NCBI RefSeq assembly: GCF_025146565.1
Contig: NZ_CP102258.1
Location: forward strand, 1,116,001-1,180,000
Direction of reading: 5' to 3'
Source of the DNA: Bacteroides eggerthii
Lineage (GTDB): Bacteria; Bacteroidota; Bacteroidia; Bacteroidales; Bacteroidaceae
DNA: 64,000 bases
Numbering within the stretch: the stretch's first letter is position 1; each line of letters begins with the position of its first letter. The notes beneath the pieces are model-generated. The model was not told the DNA's origin, ran no database searches, and saw only the letters and a list, made by a program, of their open reading frames with translations. Below, piece after piece: positions 26,180-35,762 of this stretch. A program made the translations under genes and the position numbers.

Positions 26180-29100
26180 ATGAGAAATCGTATAGATAAA
26201 ATCTTTCTGTCTGTTTGGGGGCTATTTATGCCTCTGTATGCTTTGGGAGATGACTATGGAACTTTTTATGAAAAGTTTATAGACCCTCCAAAAGAATATA
26301 GGCCTGCACCTCTATATGTATGGAATACACAAGTAACTGCTGAACTGATAAATCATACAATGGAAGATTTGCATGAACAAGGTTTTGGAGGCGTTTTTGT
26401 GCATCCTCGTCCTGGATTAAAAAACGAGTATTTATCGGATGAGTGGTTTTCTCTTTTTCAGCATACATTAAATACTGGTAAAAAATTGGGAATGAATGTA
26501 TGGGTTTATGATGAAAATACCTTTCCTAGTGGTTTTGCTGGTGGACATGTAAATGCAGAAATGCCAGAAAGTTATAATCAAGGAGGGAGCATTGTATTGT
26601 ATCAGTATAATAAACTTCCAGAAAATATAGATAATCTTTATTTAATTTTAAAAGAAGAAGCTGGAAATTATGTGGATGTGACAGCAAATTTTTTGTCAGA
26701 GCGTAAAAAAAATGGAAAATATTATGTTTATGTAAAAAGTTTTGAGCCTCGAGTTGCTTGGCATGGAGGATACTCTTATGTAGATTTACTTTATCCTGGT
26801 GTTACACAGAAGTTCTTGGAAGTGACAGGAAAAGGGTATGAGAAAGTTGCATCCAAAGACTTTGGAAAATATTTGCCTGGCTGGTTTACTGATGAACCTC
26901 ATGTTGGTCCTCCGGGAGGAGGAATACGTTGGACTCCCGATTTGTTTGATACTTTCTACAAGCGTTGGAAATATGATTTGAAGTCATATCTGCCTTCTTT
27001 ATCATTGGATGTAGGCCCCTGGAAGCAGGTTCGTCATGATTATTATCAAACCTTGTTAGACCTGTTCATAGAACGCTGGGCTAAACCGTATTATGAATAT
27101 TGCAGTGAGCGCGGATTGGCTCTTACCGGACATTATTGGGAACATGCCTGGCCTGAGATTACGTATGGACCGGACAATATGGCAATGTATGCTTGGCAAC
27201 ATGTGCCTGGTATTGACATGTTGATGAACCAATTTGATGAAGATGAACCTCAGGCTCAATTTGGAAATGTACGCTCTGTAAAAGAAGTTCGCAGTGTGGC
27301 TAATCAATTGGGACGCGAACGAATACTTTGTGAGACTTATGGCGCTTCAGGTTGGGAAGAACGTTTTGAGGATTTTAAAAGATTGGGAGATTGGCAAACT
27401 GTGTTGGGAGTTAATTTTATGAATCAACATCTCTCGCATCTCAGTTTGGCGGGTGACCGTAAATATGATTGTCCTCCTTCTTTCTCGGAACATTCCCCAT
27501 GGTGGCGTCATTATAAAAACTTGAATGATCATTTTTCTCGTTTATCTGTTGCGATGTCTGTAGGTGAACAAATAAATGATATTTTAGTAATAGAGCCGAC
27601 TACAACAATTTGGATGTATTATGTGACTTGGGCAAGTCGCCCTCAGTTGTGGAATATAGGACGTAGTTTCCAGCGTTTTGTTACTACATTGGAAAAGTCA
27701 CAGTCCGAGTATGATTTGGGGTCGGAACAGGTTATTAGTGATTATGGGAGCATTTGCAATCATCGTTTTAAGGTTGGGCAACGAGAATATTCAACAGTGG
27801 TAATTCCTCCTTTAACTGAAAATTTGAACAAGAGGACTTTTGACCTTTTAAAAGAATTTGCAAAAGTTGGGGGTAAAATATTGGCATTTGCAATACCGAC
27901 ATTGGTAGACGGTTGCGAAAATCGAGAAATTGTTTCTTTTTTTCAAAAGAATAAGTCTGTAATAAGAGAGAAAGAACTTACACAAGAAGTTGTTGATAAA
28001 TATTTGCTTCCCAAAGATTTTCGTATTGTATCCAATCAAGGGGGCAATCTTTTTCATCATCGTCGTAAAATGTCGGATGGAGAAGTTGTGCTATTGGTAA
28101 ATTCCGATTTGAATGAATCGTCTAAAGGTATGGTACAGCTTGCCGGAGCCGGAGTTGTTGAACTCAATACATTCTCTGGTAAAGTTGTTGATTACCCGAA
28201 CAGTCGTTCATCTGAGAATGTAAAGTTTGATTATGAGCTATCACCCGGTGGACACTTATTGGTTTATGTATTTGAAAAGAAACATCACTCTTATCAATCT
28301 TCACCGGTAACCACGCAGCGTGAATATATAATGCCCGTTTCTCCTTTGAAAATAAATCCGTTGGCAGATAATGTGCTTGTGGTTGATTTTTGTGATTTGG
28401 AGTTGGCGGATAGTGTGCATAAGGATATTCATATTTATGAAGCCGATCAGAAAGTATTCAAGCATTTTGGCTTTCCGGAAGGTAATCCGTGGGGAACAGC
28501 CATACAGTATAAGAAAAATATAGTAGAGCGTGATATAAATAAACATGAAGGCTTTAAACTGACCTATCATTTCCAGTTTGACAATTTGTTTAATGTATCA
28601 ACTGCCGATTGGAAGATAGTTATAGAGCGATCCAATCTCTATTCTATCGCTATAAATGGAATTGAAGTAAGTAACCAAACAAATGAATGGTGGCTTGATC
28701 GTGATTTTTGTGTATTGCCGCTTGGAAAATATATTTGTAACGGTGTCAATTCGCTTACTTTATCCATTGATTCAATGAATTTGGATGCAGAGCCAGCTCC
28801 TATCTATGTATTGGGAGACTTTAAACTACTCTCAGCTGAGCATGGTTGGAAAATGGTAGGTTTGAACAATAAAATAGAATTGGGTAGTTGGAGAGTACAA
28901 GGCAGTCCTTTTTATGCAGATGCGGTTACTTATGAACAAAGCTTTCAGGTGCCTTATTGTGAAAATATGGGTTATGAAGTTCAATTAGGCAAATGGAATG
29001 GAACGGTTTCTGAGGTATTGGTTAATGGCGTTTCTGCCGGTATTATAGCATTTAAACCTTATACATTGGACGTATCGAAATTGATTCGACCGGGAATCAA

Positions 29101-29287
29101 TCAGATATCGGTTAAAGTTGTGGGAAGTAATAAGAATTTGTTCGGTCCTTTTCATAATGAATCCTCTATAGGCTTCGTGACTCCTAATTTGTATAAAGGA
29201 ACAGTAAATTATCCGGCAGGTAAAGATTATATGCAATTTGATTATGGTTTGTATGAACCTTTTTTATTGTTAAGTAAATCTAAATGA
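26180..29287 (+). CDS. Large secreted glycoside hydrolase, GH106-like
   Basis: The 1035-residue protein has an ordinary signal peptide (about 1-23, no lipobox). An N-terminal TIM-barrel region contains RPAPLYVWNTQVT, GGVFVHPRPGLK and VYDENTFPSGFAGG (about residues 40-125), and its second half contains LTGHYWEHAWPE and ILCETYGASGWEE. C-terminal beta-sandwich domains start at about 780 and resemble the sugar-binding domains of GH2 enzymes. This plan matches GH106 alpha-L-rhamnosidases and related unclassified hydrolases, but sequence reading cannot settle the family or linkage. The gene follows the GH5 stop by one base, so the two are certainly co-transcribed. Confidence 0.7.
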   Translation: MRNRIDKIFLSVWGLFMPLYALGDDYGTFYEKFIDPPKEYRPAPLYVWNTQVTAELINHTMEDLHEQGFGGVFVHPRPGLKNEYLSDEWFSLFQHTLNTGKKLGMNVWVYDENTFPSGFAGGHVNAEMPESYNQGGSIVLYQYNKLPENIDNLYLILKEEAGNYVDVTANFLSERKKNGKYYVYVKSFEPRVAWHGGYSYVDLLYPGVTQKFLEVTGKGYEKVASKDFGKYLPGWFTDEPHVGPPGGGIRWTPDLFDTFYKRWKYDLKSYLPSLSLDVGPWKQVRHDYYQTLLDLFIERWAKPYYEYCSERGLALTGHYWEHAWPEITYGPDNMAMYAWQHVPGIDMLMNQFDEDEPQAQFGNVRSVKEVRSVANQLGRERILCETYGASGWEERFEDFKRLGDWQTVLGVNFMNQHLSHLSLAGDRKYDCPPSFSEHSPWWRHYKNLNDHFSRLSVAMSVGEQINDILVIEPTTTIWMYYVTWASRPQLWNIGRSFQRFVTTLEKSQSEYDLGSEQVISDYGSICNHRFKVGQREYSTVVIPPLTENLNKRTFDLLKEFAKVGGKILAFAIPTLVDGCENREIVSFFQKNKSVIREKELTQEVVDKYLLPKDFRIVSNQGGNLFHHRRKMSDGEVVLLVNSDLNESSKGMVQLAGAGVVELNTFSGKVVDYPNSRSSENVKFDYELSPGGHLLVYVFEKKHHSYQSSPVTTQREYIMPVSPLKINPLADNVLVVDFCDLELADSVHKDIHIYEADQKVFKHFGFPEGNPWGTAIQYKKNIVERDINKHEGFKLTYHFQFDNLFNVSTADWKIVIERSNLYSIAINGIEVSNQTNEWWLDRDFCVLPLGKYICNGVNSLTLSIDSMNLDAEPAPIYVLGDFKLLSAEHGWKMVGLNNKIELGSWRVQGSPFYADAVTYEQSFQVPYCENMGYEVQLGKWNGTVSEVLVNGVSAGIIAFKPYTLDVSKLIRPGINQISVKVVGSNKNLFGPFHNESSIGFVTPNLYKGTVNYPAGKDYMQFDYGLYEPFLLLSKSK

Positions 29288-29309
29288 AATCATTAAATTT
29301 TTATTATAT

Positions 29310-31868
29310 ATGAAGACGCGTTATATGAGGGTTTTGTTGGGTATCCTATTGTCCATTGTTTCGTTCGCTCCGGTGAAGGGAAATGTTACTAACGTAGATT
29401 TTGCCCCTGCACATTGGATATGGTATCCGTCCGGACGTGTTTTGCAAAACACTTTTGTATTGTTTCGTAAAGAGTTTAATTTAGAAAAACAACCTAAACA
29501 AGCTATAGGTTGGATTTTAGCAGATAGTCGTTATCAACTTTTTGTAAATGGACATAGAGTTCAATGGGGACCTGCTCCTCATGATCCCCGTTGGCCTGAA
29601 GCAGATCCGGTTGATGTTACATCTTTATTGAAAGAAGGTAAAAATGTTATAGCCTGTCAAGTCCTATTTTATGGGATGGGCGAAGGCACATGGGCTATGG
29701 GAAAACCGGGACTTATTATGAATCTGGATGTTGATGGTGAAAAAATAGTAACCGATAACACTTGGAAAAGTTTCTTGGCTGATAGTTGGAAACCGGGACA
29801 GTATAAGAGAAGCTTCTTGAGAACATTGCAAGAGTGTTTTGACGCAAATAATTTCCCTTATGGTTGGGATACTGCTGATTTCCAGGAAAATGCAGATTGG
29901 ATACCGGCGTCGGAATCACAAGCTTCAGCTGCTAAGCCATCGATTTGTGCTGGCTTTGCAGAATATCAGTGGGAAATTTATGGAAATCAGTCGACTACAG
30001 ATATTCGCCAACGTTCGATTCCTATGATGAAAGAAAACAATGTATCTGTAGATAAATTGGTTGAAACAGCTTGGGTTACTTGGAAACGCCCATGTGAAGA
30101 GTATTTCGATATGTTAGTTCCTAATGCTTATGAAGCAGAATGGGCTGATTTGGCTCATAAGAAATCAAATGATGCGTGGGAAGTCAAAGACTCTTTGGGA
30201 AAAGCTGCTATATTGACATTTGATTTTAAAGAACAATCTGTTGGATGGCCTTATTTTACCATTGATGCTCCTGAAGGCACTATAGTAGAACTATTGGTAC
30301 ATGAGGCTCATCAACCGGGAGGACCTGTATTGTTGAATTCTCATTTTAATGCATGGAGCCGTTTTGTATGTAAAGAAGGAATTAATCATTTTGAAACTTT
30401 TGATTTTGAATCTTTACGTTGGTTACAACTTCATATTCGTAATAATTCAAGGTCTGTGACTGTTAGTAACGTTGGTATGCGACGCAGGCAGTACAATTTC
30501 CCTGTAGTTCCTCAGATTCATATGAAGGATGGTAAATTACAGAGATTGATGGATGCTGCGGTAAATACACTCTATAATTCAGCCCAAGAAACAGTTGTAG
30601 ACGGTATGGCACGCGAACGTCAGCAATATAGTGGCGACGGAAGTCATCAGCTGCATGCTTTATACCAAGCTTTTGGAGAAAGTAGATTGCCTAAACGATT
30701 TATCCATACCTTTAGTCAAGGTATGACATTGGATGGTTACTTTTTGGATTGTTGGCCTGCTTTCGACCGTTTGGCGCGTATTATAGAACGTCAAATGCAG
30801 TTGACGGATTGGGGACCCATATTAGATCATGGTGTAGGCTTCTGTTTCGAGAATTATCATTATTATCAGTATACAGGTGATTTGGACGGGTTGAAGGAGT
30901 CTTATCCACGTTTATTGCGCTTCTTTGATTATCTAAAAGAGTTACGGGGCAATGATAAATTGTTGCCGGTTGAGAATATTGGTATTCCTTCAGTTTGGAT
31001 TGATCATCAGGCATTCCGTCAACAGAAACATAAACAATGTGCTTTCAACTTGTATGTTTCGGCGATGTGTACGAGAGCATTGTTACCGTTATGTAATGCT
31101 TTTGGTGATGTAAATAAGTCTCGCGAGGTGAAAGAGTTTGGAGACTCTTTGTTGAAAGAAACGGTAGCGGCATTCTGGTCTTCTGATCAAAAAGCATTTG
31201 TTGATAACTTGCCTTGGGTAAGCGAAGATCAGGGTCAAACATACTATAGTGATAGGACATTAGCGTTGGCTATCCTTTTTGATATGTGTCCTAATGATGA
31301 TGATACAGCGTGTGTCCGTTTGTTAGCTGATAAAAATAAGATAGGCGTTTCATATCCTTGTAATGCAATATGGGCTATGTGGGCGTTGGCTAAAGCCAAT
31401 CGTATGGATATAATACTGAAGGATATGCGTGAATTGTGGGCTACAATGCCGTCTGTGACTATCAACAATACAATTCAAGAGTTTTGGCAGACGGAACCCG
31501 ATTCATGGTCGCAATGGAGTCATTGCGCTGTTGGTCCATTGATTATTCTGTATCAAGGAATTGCAGGAATACGTCCATTGAAACCCGGATATGAGGAGTG
31601 TATGATTTCGCCCCAATTAGGAGATTTGACTGATGTTGAATTGGAAGTCCAAACTCCGGCGGGTGGAATACATTTTAAGACAGAAGGAAAATATGGAAAG
31701 AGAACATTGTTGCTTGATATACCTGCGGGAATAAAGGCTGTATTGAATTTGGATAGTCGTGAGAATGTAAAGCTGAAACCTTTGATATCAAATGATTCAG
31801 TAAAAGGCAAAAAGCAATATGAACTTATCGGAGGAAAAACTTATAAACTGAATTTGAAGTATATGTAA
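29310..31868 (+). CDS. GH78-family alpha-L-rhamnosidase-like protein
   Basis: The 852-residue secreted protein has a signal peptide (about 1-24). N-terminal beta-sandwich domains follow (HWIWYPSGRVLQNTFVLFRK; DSRYQLFVNGHRV). The catalytic (alpha/alpha)6 barrel begins near residue 400, with VVDGMARERQQYSGDG at about 429-444, the equivalent of the GH78 motif that carries the general acid. A C-terminal sandwich ends the protein. GH78 enzymes mostly release alpha-L-rhamnose by inversion, but members with other substrates exist. It shares the operon with the GH106-like gene. The IS element begins 15 bases after its stop codon. Confidence 0.8.
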   Translation: MKTRYMRVLLGILLSIVSFAPVKGNVTNVDFAPAHWIWYPSGRVLQNTFVLFRKEFNLEKQPKQAIGWILADSRYQLFVNGHRVQWGPAPHDPRWPEADPVDVTSLLKEGKNVIACQVLFYGMGEGTWAMGKPGLIMNLDVDGEKIVTDNTWKSFLADSWKPGQYKRSFLRTLQECFDANNFPYGWDTADFQENADWIPASESQASAAKPSICAGFAEYQWEIYGNQSTTDIRQRSIPMMKENNVSVDKLVETAWVTWKRPCEEYFDMLVPNAYEAEWADLAHKKSNDAWEVKDSLGKAAILTFDFKEQSVGWPYFTIDAPEGTIVELLVHEAHQPGGPVLLNSHFNAWSRFVCKEGINHFETFDFESLRWLQLHIRNNSRSVTVSNVGMRRRQYNFPVVPQIHMKDGKLQRLMDAAVNTLYNSAQETVVDGMARERQQYSGDGSHQLHALYQAFGESRLPKRFIHTFSQGMTLDGYFLDCWPAFDRLARIIERQMQLTDWGPILDHGVGFCFENYHYYQYTGDLDGLKESYPRLLRFFDYLKELRGNDKLLPVENIGIPSVWIDHQAFRQQKHKQCAFNLYVSAMCTRALLPLCNAFGDVNKSREVKEFGDSLLKETVAAFWSSDQKAFVDNLPWVSEDQGQTYYSDRTLALAILFDMCPNDDDTACVRLLADKNKIGVSYPCNAIWAMWALAKANRMDIILKDMRELWATMPSVTINNTIQEFWQTEPDSWSQWSHCAVGPLIILYQGIAGIRPLKPGYEECMISPQLGDLTDVELEVQTPAGGIHFKTEGKYGKRTLLLDIPAGIKAVLNLDSRENVKLKPLISNDSVKGKKQYELIGGKTYKLNLKYM

Positions 31869-31874
31869 TTTAAT

Positions 31875-31883
31875 AAAATATAT
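31875..31883. repeat. Target-site duplication, left copy (IS4-family element)
   Basis: AAAATATAT directly abuts the left inverted repeat. The identical nine bases occur at 33194-33202 directly after the right inverted repeat. Confidence 0.9.
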
Positions 31884-33193
31884 CACTGCTGGGCACTTAG
31901 TCCCAGCTGATTTTCAATTGTTTATAATTTAGTTCTTTGACATTTTTGTAATCGCAATCGGTAAGTATCTTTCTTACAGGTTTTTATCCAGTAGAGAGAA
32001 GCTCAAGATTTGTAGAATTTCGTAGATTGGACGGTTAATTTTCAATTTGTAAGCGACAATGGCAACTAGACAGTATGTTATGATGGCACAGTACACTTGT
32101 GTCTTGACTGCATTCATCGTGGTCCCCCAAAAAGATTTTACTCTCAGGTGTTGCTTTATCCATTTGAAAAATAGTTCCACCTGCCAACGGTTCTTGTATA
32201 GCAAAGCTATTTCCTCTGCTGAGAGTCCCATGTTGTTGGTGATGAACACAAATTCTCTGTCCAGTTCTTCATCGTAGTATTTAACCCGTCGGAGTTTGTC
32301 CGGATATGCTTTGAGCGATTTATACGTTTCAAGCATTCCAATTTGGTCACATTTTATTCCGGTTATTTTATCGACCTCATGGGAATACATTCTACGGAAT
32401 CTCATATTATCCTTTGCACGTGTAACGAAGTAAGCACTGCTGGTGTGAAGCTTATGTAAACGAGTGAAGTCAACATATCCTTTATCCATGATATAGAAAC
32501 TTTCCTTTTCATAGTTTAACTCGTCCAGCATGTTTACGTCATGTACTTTGGTGTTGGTTATCAGTACGATTGTCGGTATGGAGGTCTTTACATCATACAA
32601 TGTATGAAGTTTGATGCCTCCTTTGTGTTTCCTAAATTCTGCCCACCAAAAAACATTCAGGCAAAGGTCTATGGTGGAGGAATCAAAGGCATAAACATCA
32701 CCGTCAACTTTCACCTCAAAGTCATTTCTGTAGTAGCTGTTACGGGCTTCTGCAATCAAGGTATAGGCAAATTCTTCGTAGATACGATAATCCCTATTCC
32801 GGTTTGCTTTCCCTAGATTGGTACGGGTAACTGTTGAGCCGAGTCCCAAGTGATAGTACTTGTTCTTGTGCGCCTCAAGGCTAAGCATAAGGTCACGCAT
32901 ACTGTCCCGGGCGGTCAGTTGTCCGAAGATCATGCACAACATCTGATTCCAACAGGTGAATGTTCTGATTTTCTTATTCCCGGAATACTTCTCTACCAAG
33001 CGGTCAAAGACACGACGAGGAAGAAAATCTGTAAGTTGAGCGAAAATATATTTGCCTTGATTCATTGTTTCGAGCTTTTGGGCAAAGCTAAAACAACTTT
33101 TCAATTCAAATCGTCACGCTCCAAAAAGATACATAACTATGCGATTATCAAATATTTCAAAGAACGATGTTTAATTTAAAGTGCCCACTAGTG
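31884..33193. mobile_element. Complete IS4-family insertion sequence (1310 bp)
   Basis: The element is bounded by 15-base inverted repeats, CACTGCTGGGCACTT at 31884-31898 and CACTAGTGGGCACTT (reverse complement of 33179-33193), with two mismatches. Both ends abut an exact 9-base duplication, AAAATATAT. One intact transposase gene fills the element on the minus strand. The intact ends and perfect duplication point to a recent insertion. Removing the element and one duplication leaves only about 38 bases between the GH78-like gene and the isomerase ATG, so it interrupts the PUL operon. Confidence 0.93.
31974..33065 (-). CDS. IS4-family DDE transposase
   Basis: The 363-residue transposase has first Asp in YAFDSSTIDL, second Asp in YIMDKGYVDF and the IS4 signature Y-2-R-3-E-6-K in YKNRWQVELFFKWIK near residue 300. 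This is the complete DDE triad with no frameshift or stop, so it is probably active. The ATG at 33065 (MNQGKYIFAQLTDF) is chosen because the family begins with this sequence; the frame can be extended to 33104. It catalyses cut-and-paste movement of the surrounding element and is oriented against the PUL genes. Confidence 0.92.
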   Translation of the reverse strand: MNQGKYIFAQLTDFLPRRVFDRLVEKYSGNKKIRTFTCWNQMLCMIFGQLTARDSMRDLMLSLEAHKNKYYHLGLGSTVTRTNLGKANRNRDYRIYEEFAYTLIAEARNSYYRNDFEVKVDGDVYAFDSSTIDLCLNVFWWAEFRKHKGGIKLHTLYDVKTSIPTIVLITNTKVHDVNMLDELNYEKESFYIMDKGYVDFTRLHKLHTSSAYFVTRAKDNMRFRRMYSHEVDKITGIKCDQIGMLETYKSLKAYPDKLRRVKYYDEELDREFVFITNNMGLSAEEIALLYKNRWQVELFFKWIKQHLRVKSFWGTTMNAVKTQVYCAIITYCLVAIVAYKLKINRPIYEILQILSFSLLDKNL

Positions 33194-33202
33194 AAAATAT
33201 AT
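33194..33202. repeat. Target-site duplication, right copy (IS4-family element)
   Basis: AAAATATAT repeats the nine bases at 31875-31883. The last two bases are the first two of an ATG at 33201 that lies in frame with the isomerase gene. Confidence 0.9.
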
Positions 33203-33206
33203 GGTT

Positions 33207-34631
33207 ATGAAAAAAGTAAAAATTGGATTGTTAGGAACCGGACTTGATACATATTGGAACCAATTTGAAGGCTTGCATGATGCATTGTTAGCTTATCAGG
33301 AGAAGATTTGCTCAAAAATGGAAGTTGTAAATGACGTAGAGGTGGTAAATGTAGGATTGGTTGATAATGCGCAGAAATCCATCGAAGCAGCTGATAAATT
33401 AGTAAGCGAAGGAGTTGATATCGTCTTTTTATATATGTCAACTTATTGCTTGTCATCGACGGTTTTGCCTATAGCTCAGAGGGTTAATTGTCCTATTATT
33501 ATATTGAATCTTCAACCGACTTCAGCAGTAGACTATGATTATATGAATAGTTTGCAAGATCGTGGTAAGATGACCGGTTATTGGTTGATGAACTGTCAGG
33601 CATGCTCTGCTCCGGAAATTATTTCTGTTTTGAAGAGAGCCGGTTTGCGCTTTGATTTAGTTTCGGGGTATTTGGATGATCCATTGGCTTGGAAAGAAAT
33701 TTATGAATGGATTAATGCCGCTGTAGCATACCGTAAAATGTACGATAACCGATTGGGTATTTTAGGACATTACTATGGAGGTATGTTAGACGTATATACC
33801 GATGTAACCAAGCAGTCTGCTGTTTTTGGAACTCAGATTGAGATTTTGGAAATGTGTGAGCTTAAAGCTTTGCGTGATGCTGTAACAAAAGAAGAGATTG
33901 ATGAAAAGATTGTAGAGTTCCGTAATGCTTTTAAAGTAGATGACAGATGTGATGATAAAGAACTTGTTCGGGCAGCTTGTACTTCTGTTGCTTTGGATAA
34001 GTTGGTGAAAGCTCATGATTTGGGCTCAATGGCATATTATTATGAAGGATTTGCGGGAAATGATTATGAAAATATAGTAACATCCGTAATCGCAGGAAAT
34101 ACACTGCTGACAGGAAAAGGAATCCCCGTTGCTGGTGAATGTGAGGTAAAAAATGTTCAGGCGATGAAGATTCTTTCAGCTTTAGGTGCCGGTGGTTCGT
34201 TCTCTGAGTTTTATGCATTAGACTTTGATGATGACATTGTAATGTTGGGACACGACGGTCCTGCCCATTGGGCGATAGCAGATGGTGAAGTCGAGCTTGT
34301 TCCATTGCCTATCTACCATGGCAAACCCGGAAAGGGACTTTCTATACAGATGTCTGTGAAATGTGGTCCGGTTACCATTCTTTCTGTTTGTGAAGGAGAA
34401 AATGGAGTTTATCTGTTGGTAGCGGAGGGAGAAGCTGTTGAGGGACCGGTATTCCATATCGGAAATACGAATAGCCGTTATCGTTTTGCTTGTGGTGCAC
34501 GTGAATTTATTAATAAGTGGAGCAAAGGCGGTCCTTCTCACCATTGTGCAATCGGAATAGGACATTGGGCTTATACATTGGAAAAAATGGCATTTTTGTT
34601 TAATATTCCTATTATAAAAGTTTGCGAATAA
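33207..34631 (+). CDS. L-fucose/L-arabinose isomerase-family protein
   Basis: The 474-residue cytoplasmic protein resembles the fucose/arabinose isomerase superfamily. It has an N-terminal Rossmann-like part ([37 protein letters not shown]), a central GECEVKN segment with a likely metal-binding Glu, and the C-terminal [16 protein letters not shown] with paired His. These enzymes convert aldoses to ketoses with a divalent metal. The substrate here is unknown; a deoxysugar from the neighbouring rhamnosidase-like enzymes would fit. ATG 33207 (MKKVKIG) is chosen; ATG 33201 is in frame and lies partly in the insertion duplication. Its transcription from upstream may be blocked by the IS element. 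Confidence 0.8.
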   Translation: MKKVKIGLLGTGLDTYWNQFEGLHDALLAYQEKICSKMEVVNDVEVVNVGLVDNAQKSIEAADKLVSEGVDIVFLYMSTYCLSSTVLPIAQRVNCPIIILNLQPTSAVDYDYMNSLQDRGKMTGYWLMNCQACSAPEIISVLKRAGLRFDLVSGYLDDPLAWKEIYEWINAAVAYRKMYDNRLGILGHYYGGMLDVYTDVTKQSAVFGTQIEILEMCELKALRDAVTKEEIDEKIVEFRNAFKVDDRCDDKELVRAACTSVALDKLVKAHDLGSMAYYYEGFAGNDYENIVTSVIAGNTLLTGKGIPVAGECEVKNVQAMKILSALGAGGSFSEFYALDFDDDIVMLGHDGPAHWAIADGEVELVPLPIYHGKPGKGLSIQMSVKCGPVTILSVCEGENGVYLLVAEGEAVEGPVFHIGNTNSRYRFACGAREFINKWSKGGPSHHCAIGIGHWAYTLEKMAFLFNIPIIKVCE

Positions 34632-34676
34632 ATTGCTCTTGACTTGATTATAATAACTTAATTATAAGATTATTGT

Positions 34677-35762
34677 ATGAAATTTAAAACATTACTTTGT
34701 ATAAATGCATTGGCACTTTGTGTCTCTTCTTGTAGAGTAAGCGTAGAAGAGACAACCCTTGAAACCCAAAAGCTATTAAGTAACCTTCAGACGATGTCGT
34801 CAAAAGGCATAATGTTTGGACATCATGATGATACGGTTTATGGCATTGGCTGGGAGGGAGATGAAGGACGATCTGATGTAAAAAGTGTCTGTGGAGATTA
34901 TCCGGCTGTAATCAGTTTTGATTTAGGGGAAATAGAACTCGGGCAAGATGAGAACTTGGATAAAGTTTCTTTTGATAAGATACGAAAGGAAATTGTAAAT
35001 CAATATGAAAGAGGCGGTATGGTCTCTTTAAGTTGGCATGTTCGTAATCCATTAACAGGAGGAGATGCATGGGATGTATCCGACTCAACTGTAGTCCGTT
35101 CCATTTTGCCGGGTGGAAGCATACATGATAAATTCGTCAACTGGATGGATTATGTTGCAACCTTTCTTAATTCTTTAAAAGATTCGGATGGAGTAAAAGT
35201 TCCTGTTTTGTTCCGCCCTTGGCATGAACATACCGGTAGCTGGTTTTGGTGGGGAGAAAAACTATGTTCCTCTGCTGAGTATAAACAACTATGGCGTATG
35301 ACTGTAGAAACTTTGCAAGCTAAAGGTGTGAACAATGCGCTTTATGCGTATTCTTCAAGTTCTAATTTGCAAGATAGTTGCCAATATTTGGAACGTTATC
35401 CCGGGGATGATATAATCGATGTTATGGGATTTGATGCATATCAGGGTGATAGCCTGGCTTTTGCCCAAGATATGAAATCCTCTTTAAATGTTCTCAGTGA
35501 GGTTGGTAAGAAGCATAATAAAATTATAGCGCTTACAGAAACCGGATATGAAAGCATTCCTGATGCTAAATGGTGGACTGATACACTTTTACCGCTTGTT
35601 GAATCTGTTCCTCTATCTTATGTATTGGTTTGGCGTAATGCACGTGAGCGGCCGACTCATTATTATGCTCCTTATCCGGAGCAAGTTTCTGCAGAGAACT
35701 TTGTAGAATTTTACAACGATTCCAGAACTTTATTTGTTTCAAATGTTAATTTATATGAGTAA
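34677..35762 (+). CDS. GH26 beta-mannanase / mannobiohydrolase-type lipoprotein
   Basis: The 361-residue lipoprotein (ALCVSSC, Cys at about residue 19) is a GH26 enzyme. The acid/base Glu184 lies in [15 protein letters not shown] and the nucleophile Glu288 in IALTETGYE. Similar proteins in the Bacteroides fragilis mannan cluster (BF0771 type) act on manno-oligosaccharides to give mannobiose, and the following genes fit that product. It probably acts in the periplasm or at the outer membrane. Its end overlaps the start of the GH130 gene by eight bases (ATGAGTAA), suggesting translational coupling. Confidence 0.9.
   Translation: MKFKTLLCINALALCVSSCRVSVEETTLETQKLLSNLQTMSSKGIMFGHHDDTVYGIGWEGDEGRSDVKSVCGDYPAVISFDLGEIELGQDENLDKVSFDKIRKEIVNQYERGGMVSLSWHVRNPLTGGDAWDVSDSTVVRSILPGGSIHDKFVNWMDYVATFLNSLKDSDGVKVPVLFRPWHEHTGSWFWWGEKLCSSAEYKQLWRMTVETLQAKGVNNALYAYSSSSNLQDSCQYLERYPGDDIIDVMGFDAYQGDSLAFAQDMKSSLNVLSEVGKKHNKIIALTETGYESIPDAKWWTDTLLPLVESVPLSYVLVWRNARERPTHYYAPYPEQVSAENFVEFYNDSRTLFVSNVNLYE

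Noticed and set aside
33066..33193. Outward promoter at the right end of the IS element driving the isomerase gene
   Set aside because: I looked for TAnnTTTG with a TTTG about 19 bases upstream on the plus strand and found none, so it is not claimed.
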